Assembly (NCBI GenBank): GCA_900757795.1
Contig: CAAEPE010000054.1
Location: 1 to 60,485 of the forward strand
DNA: 60,485 nucleotides
Source: an uncultured Phascolarctobacterium sp.
GTDB taxonomy: Bacteria; Bacillota; Negativicutes; Acidaminococcales; Acidaminococcaceae
Direction of reading: 5' to 3'
In this document: one piece after another, positions 59,957 through 60,485 of the stretch
How positions within the stretch are numbered: the stretch's first letter is position 1
Layout of the letters: the number at the start of each line of letters is the position of its first letter
Position numbers and translations under genes: made by a program
Notes under the pieces: generated by a model
Database searches by the model: none
What the model saw: the letters and a program-made list of their open reading frames with translations, nothing else
Told to the model about the DNA's origin: nothing

Positions 59957-60124
59957 CGATATAATATCACTCGTTCAACGCGTTTTTTTTGACGCTCATT
60001 GCGGGCGGAAGCATCACGAAATTTCGCAAAACTCGCTGCGCTCAAACATTGCTCAATTTCTATGCTTCCATGCCCTCACTCTCTAAAAAACGCTATCTCC
60101 ACTTCGTGATATTATTATCGCCTT
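59957..60124. repeat. Long imperfect palindromic repeat, copy 1
   Basis: A unit of about 168 bp. Its ends are inverted repeats (GCGATATAATATCAC at the left, GTGATATTATTATCGC at the right), with inner inverted arms GGAAGCAT and ATGCTTCC. The whole could fold as one long hairpin with a loop around CGCTGCGCTCAAACATTGC. It contains no open frame. It resembles a MITE or a large bacterial palindromic element. Confidence 0.8.
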
Positions 60125-60153
60125 GCTTACGTCTGCTTATTTTAAAATTGTAA

Positions 60154-60317
60154 CGATATATTATCACACGTTTAACGTATTTTTTACATTCACTGCGAAC
60201 GAAACATCACTAAATCTCGCAAAACTCGCTGCGCTCAAACATTGCTCAATTTCTATGCTTCCATGCCCTCGTTCGCTAAAAAACGCTATCTTCACTCCGT
60301 GATATTATTATCGCCTT
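60154..60317. repeat. Long imperfect palindromic repeat, copy 2
   Basis: A direct repeat of the preceding unit, 29 bp away. The core from about 60215 to 60317 is nearly identical to copy 1 (a stretch of about 55 bases through CTCGCTGCGCTCAAACATTG matches exactly), while the left arm has diverged. Terminal inverted repeats are also present. Confidence 0.8.
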
Positions 60318-60355
60318 AACAACTTTTGACTAAAATTTTATAGCGAAGCATAACA

Positions 60356-60386
60356 AAAACCCCGTCCTTACGGACGGGGTTTTATC
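60356..60386 (-). terminator. Strong terminator of the gene at the window end
   Basis: AAACCCCGTCC-TTA-CGGACGGGGTTTT forms a GC-rich stem with a three-base loop and flanking A and T tracts. It directly follows the stop codon of the partial minus-strand gene. Confidence 0.92.
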
Positions 60387-60485
60387 TTACAGTCCCAAGC
60401 GCCACATACCGGAGTAGCCTACTCGTTTAACCTTTAAGCCCTTAATACCAATCAACAGCTTGGTAATTTCCGGACGCTCTGATTT
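60387..60485 (-). CDS. C-terminal end of an unidentified gene cut by the window edge
   Basis: The minus-strand frame is open from the window edge to a TAA at 60387-60389 and encodes 32 residues ending VGYSGMWRLGL. The strong terminator directly after the stop supports a real gene. Too little is present to name the protein. Confidence 0.6.
   Translation of the reverse strand, partial: KSERPEITKLLIGIKGLKVKRVGYSGMWRLGL

Noticed and set aside
59957..60317. CRISPR array
   Set aside because: Only two long imperfect palindromic units with no short regular repeat-spacer pattern and no cas genes.

Overview
The window looks like a chromosomal segment of a diderm Firmicute, most likely class Negativicutes (Acidaminococcaceae/Veillonellales-like). 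This is inferred from an outer-membrane toolkit (TonB-dependent receptor, TonB-ExbB-ExbD, a secretin) next to Firmicute-style genes (RecD2, ComF, an EF2563/YqeB-type selenium hydroxylase accessory protein, BioY), plus moderate AT-richness and tightly packed operons with GGAGG ribosome sites. No rRNA, tRNA, CRISPR array, insertion sequence or prophage was seen.

Region 1 (about 0.2-14.7 kb, all minus strand) is the most unusual part. It reads as one long operon starting with a NifH-like reductase and two nitrogenase-component-1-like proteins. These are followed by a FecB/BtuF-type lipoprotein, a FecCD/BtuC-type permease, a 1238-residue CobN/BchH-type chelatase, a radical SAM/SPASM enzyme, a TIM-barrel protein, a second FecB/BtuF-type lipoprotein, a small DnaA-N-like protein, a nitrilase-family amidase and a CbiZ-type adenosylcobinamide amidohydrolase. 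No nif assembly genes, no ABC ATPase and no CobS/T or ChlI/D partners are present. The set points to uptake and chemical remodelling of a tetrapyrrole (perhaps a corrinoid) rather than nitrogen fixation.

Region 2 (14.8-23.4 kb) surrounds that operon with its apparent regulation, import and electron supply. It holds two MerR-type regulators with effector-like C-termini, a TonB-dependent receptor, a NapH-like polyferredoxin block with a CGGC-type protein, a small tandem-repeat protein, and tonB-exbD-exbB behind a good promoter and a Fur-like box. Three minus-strand promoters (NifH-like operon, receptor, repeat protein) share TTGACT, a 19-bp spacer and an internal dyad, the hallmark of MerR-controlled promoters, so they probably form one regulon.

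Region 3 (23.4-38.6 kb) is molybdenum metabolism. It contains a ModE-like regulator, a MoeA-like protein, ModA, ModB, a MOSC-MogA fusion, MoaC and MoaA. Next come a three-subunit xanthine-dehydrogenase-type hydroxylase, a MocA-type nucleotidyltransferase, a xanthine/uracil permease, and the XdhC/CoxI, YqeB and YqeC accessory genes typical of selenium-dependent molybdenum hydroxylases. An ECF S component and a class IV aminotransferase homologue lacking its catalytic lysine close this block.

Region 4 (38.8-56.1 kb) holds a CPA2 antiporter, scattered type IV pilus genes (PilT, PilB, short secretin, PilM/N-like, PilO-like, short prepilin peptidase), ComF and RecD2. It also has an SpeD-like protein without its pyruvoyl-forming serine, a HAD phosphatase, an exported pentapeptide-repeat protein and PEP synthase.

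Region 5 (56.1-60.5 kb) is a likely biotin-regulated operon: MaoC-like hotdog protein, BioY, thiolase and acyl-CoA ligase, with a BirA-like operator over a consensus promoter. It is followed by two copies of a roughly 165-bp imperfect palindromic repeat and a partial gene at the window edge.
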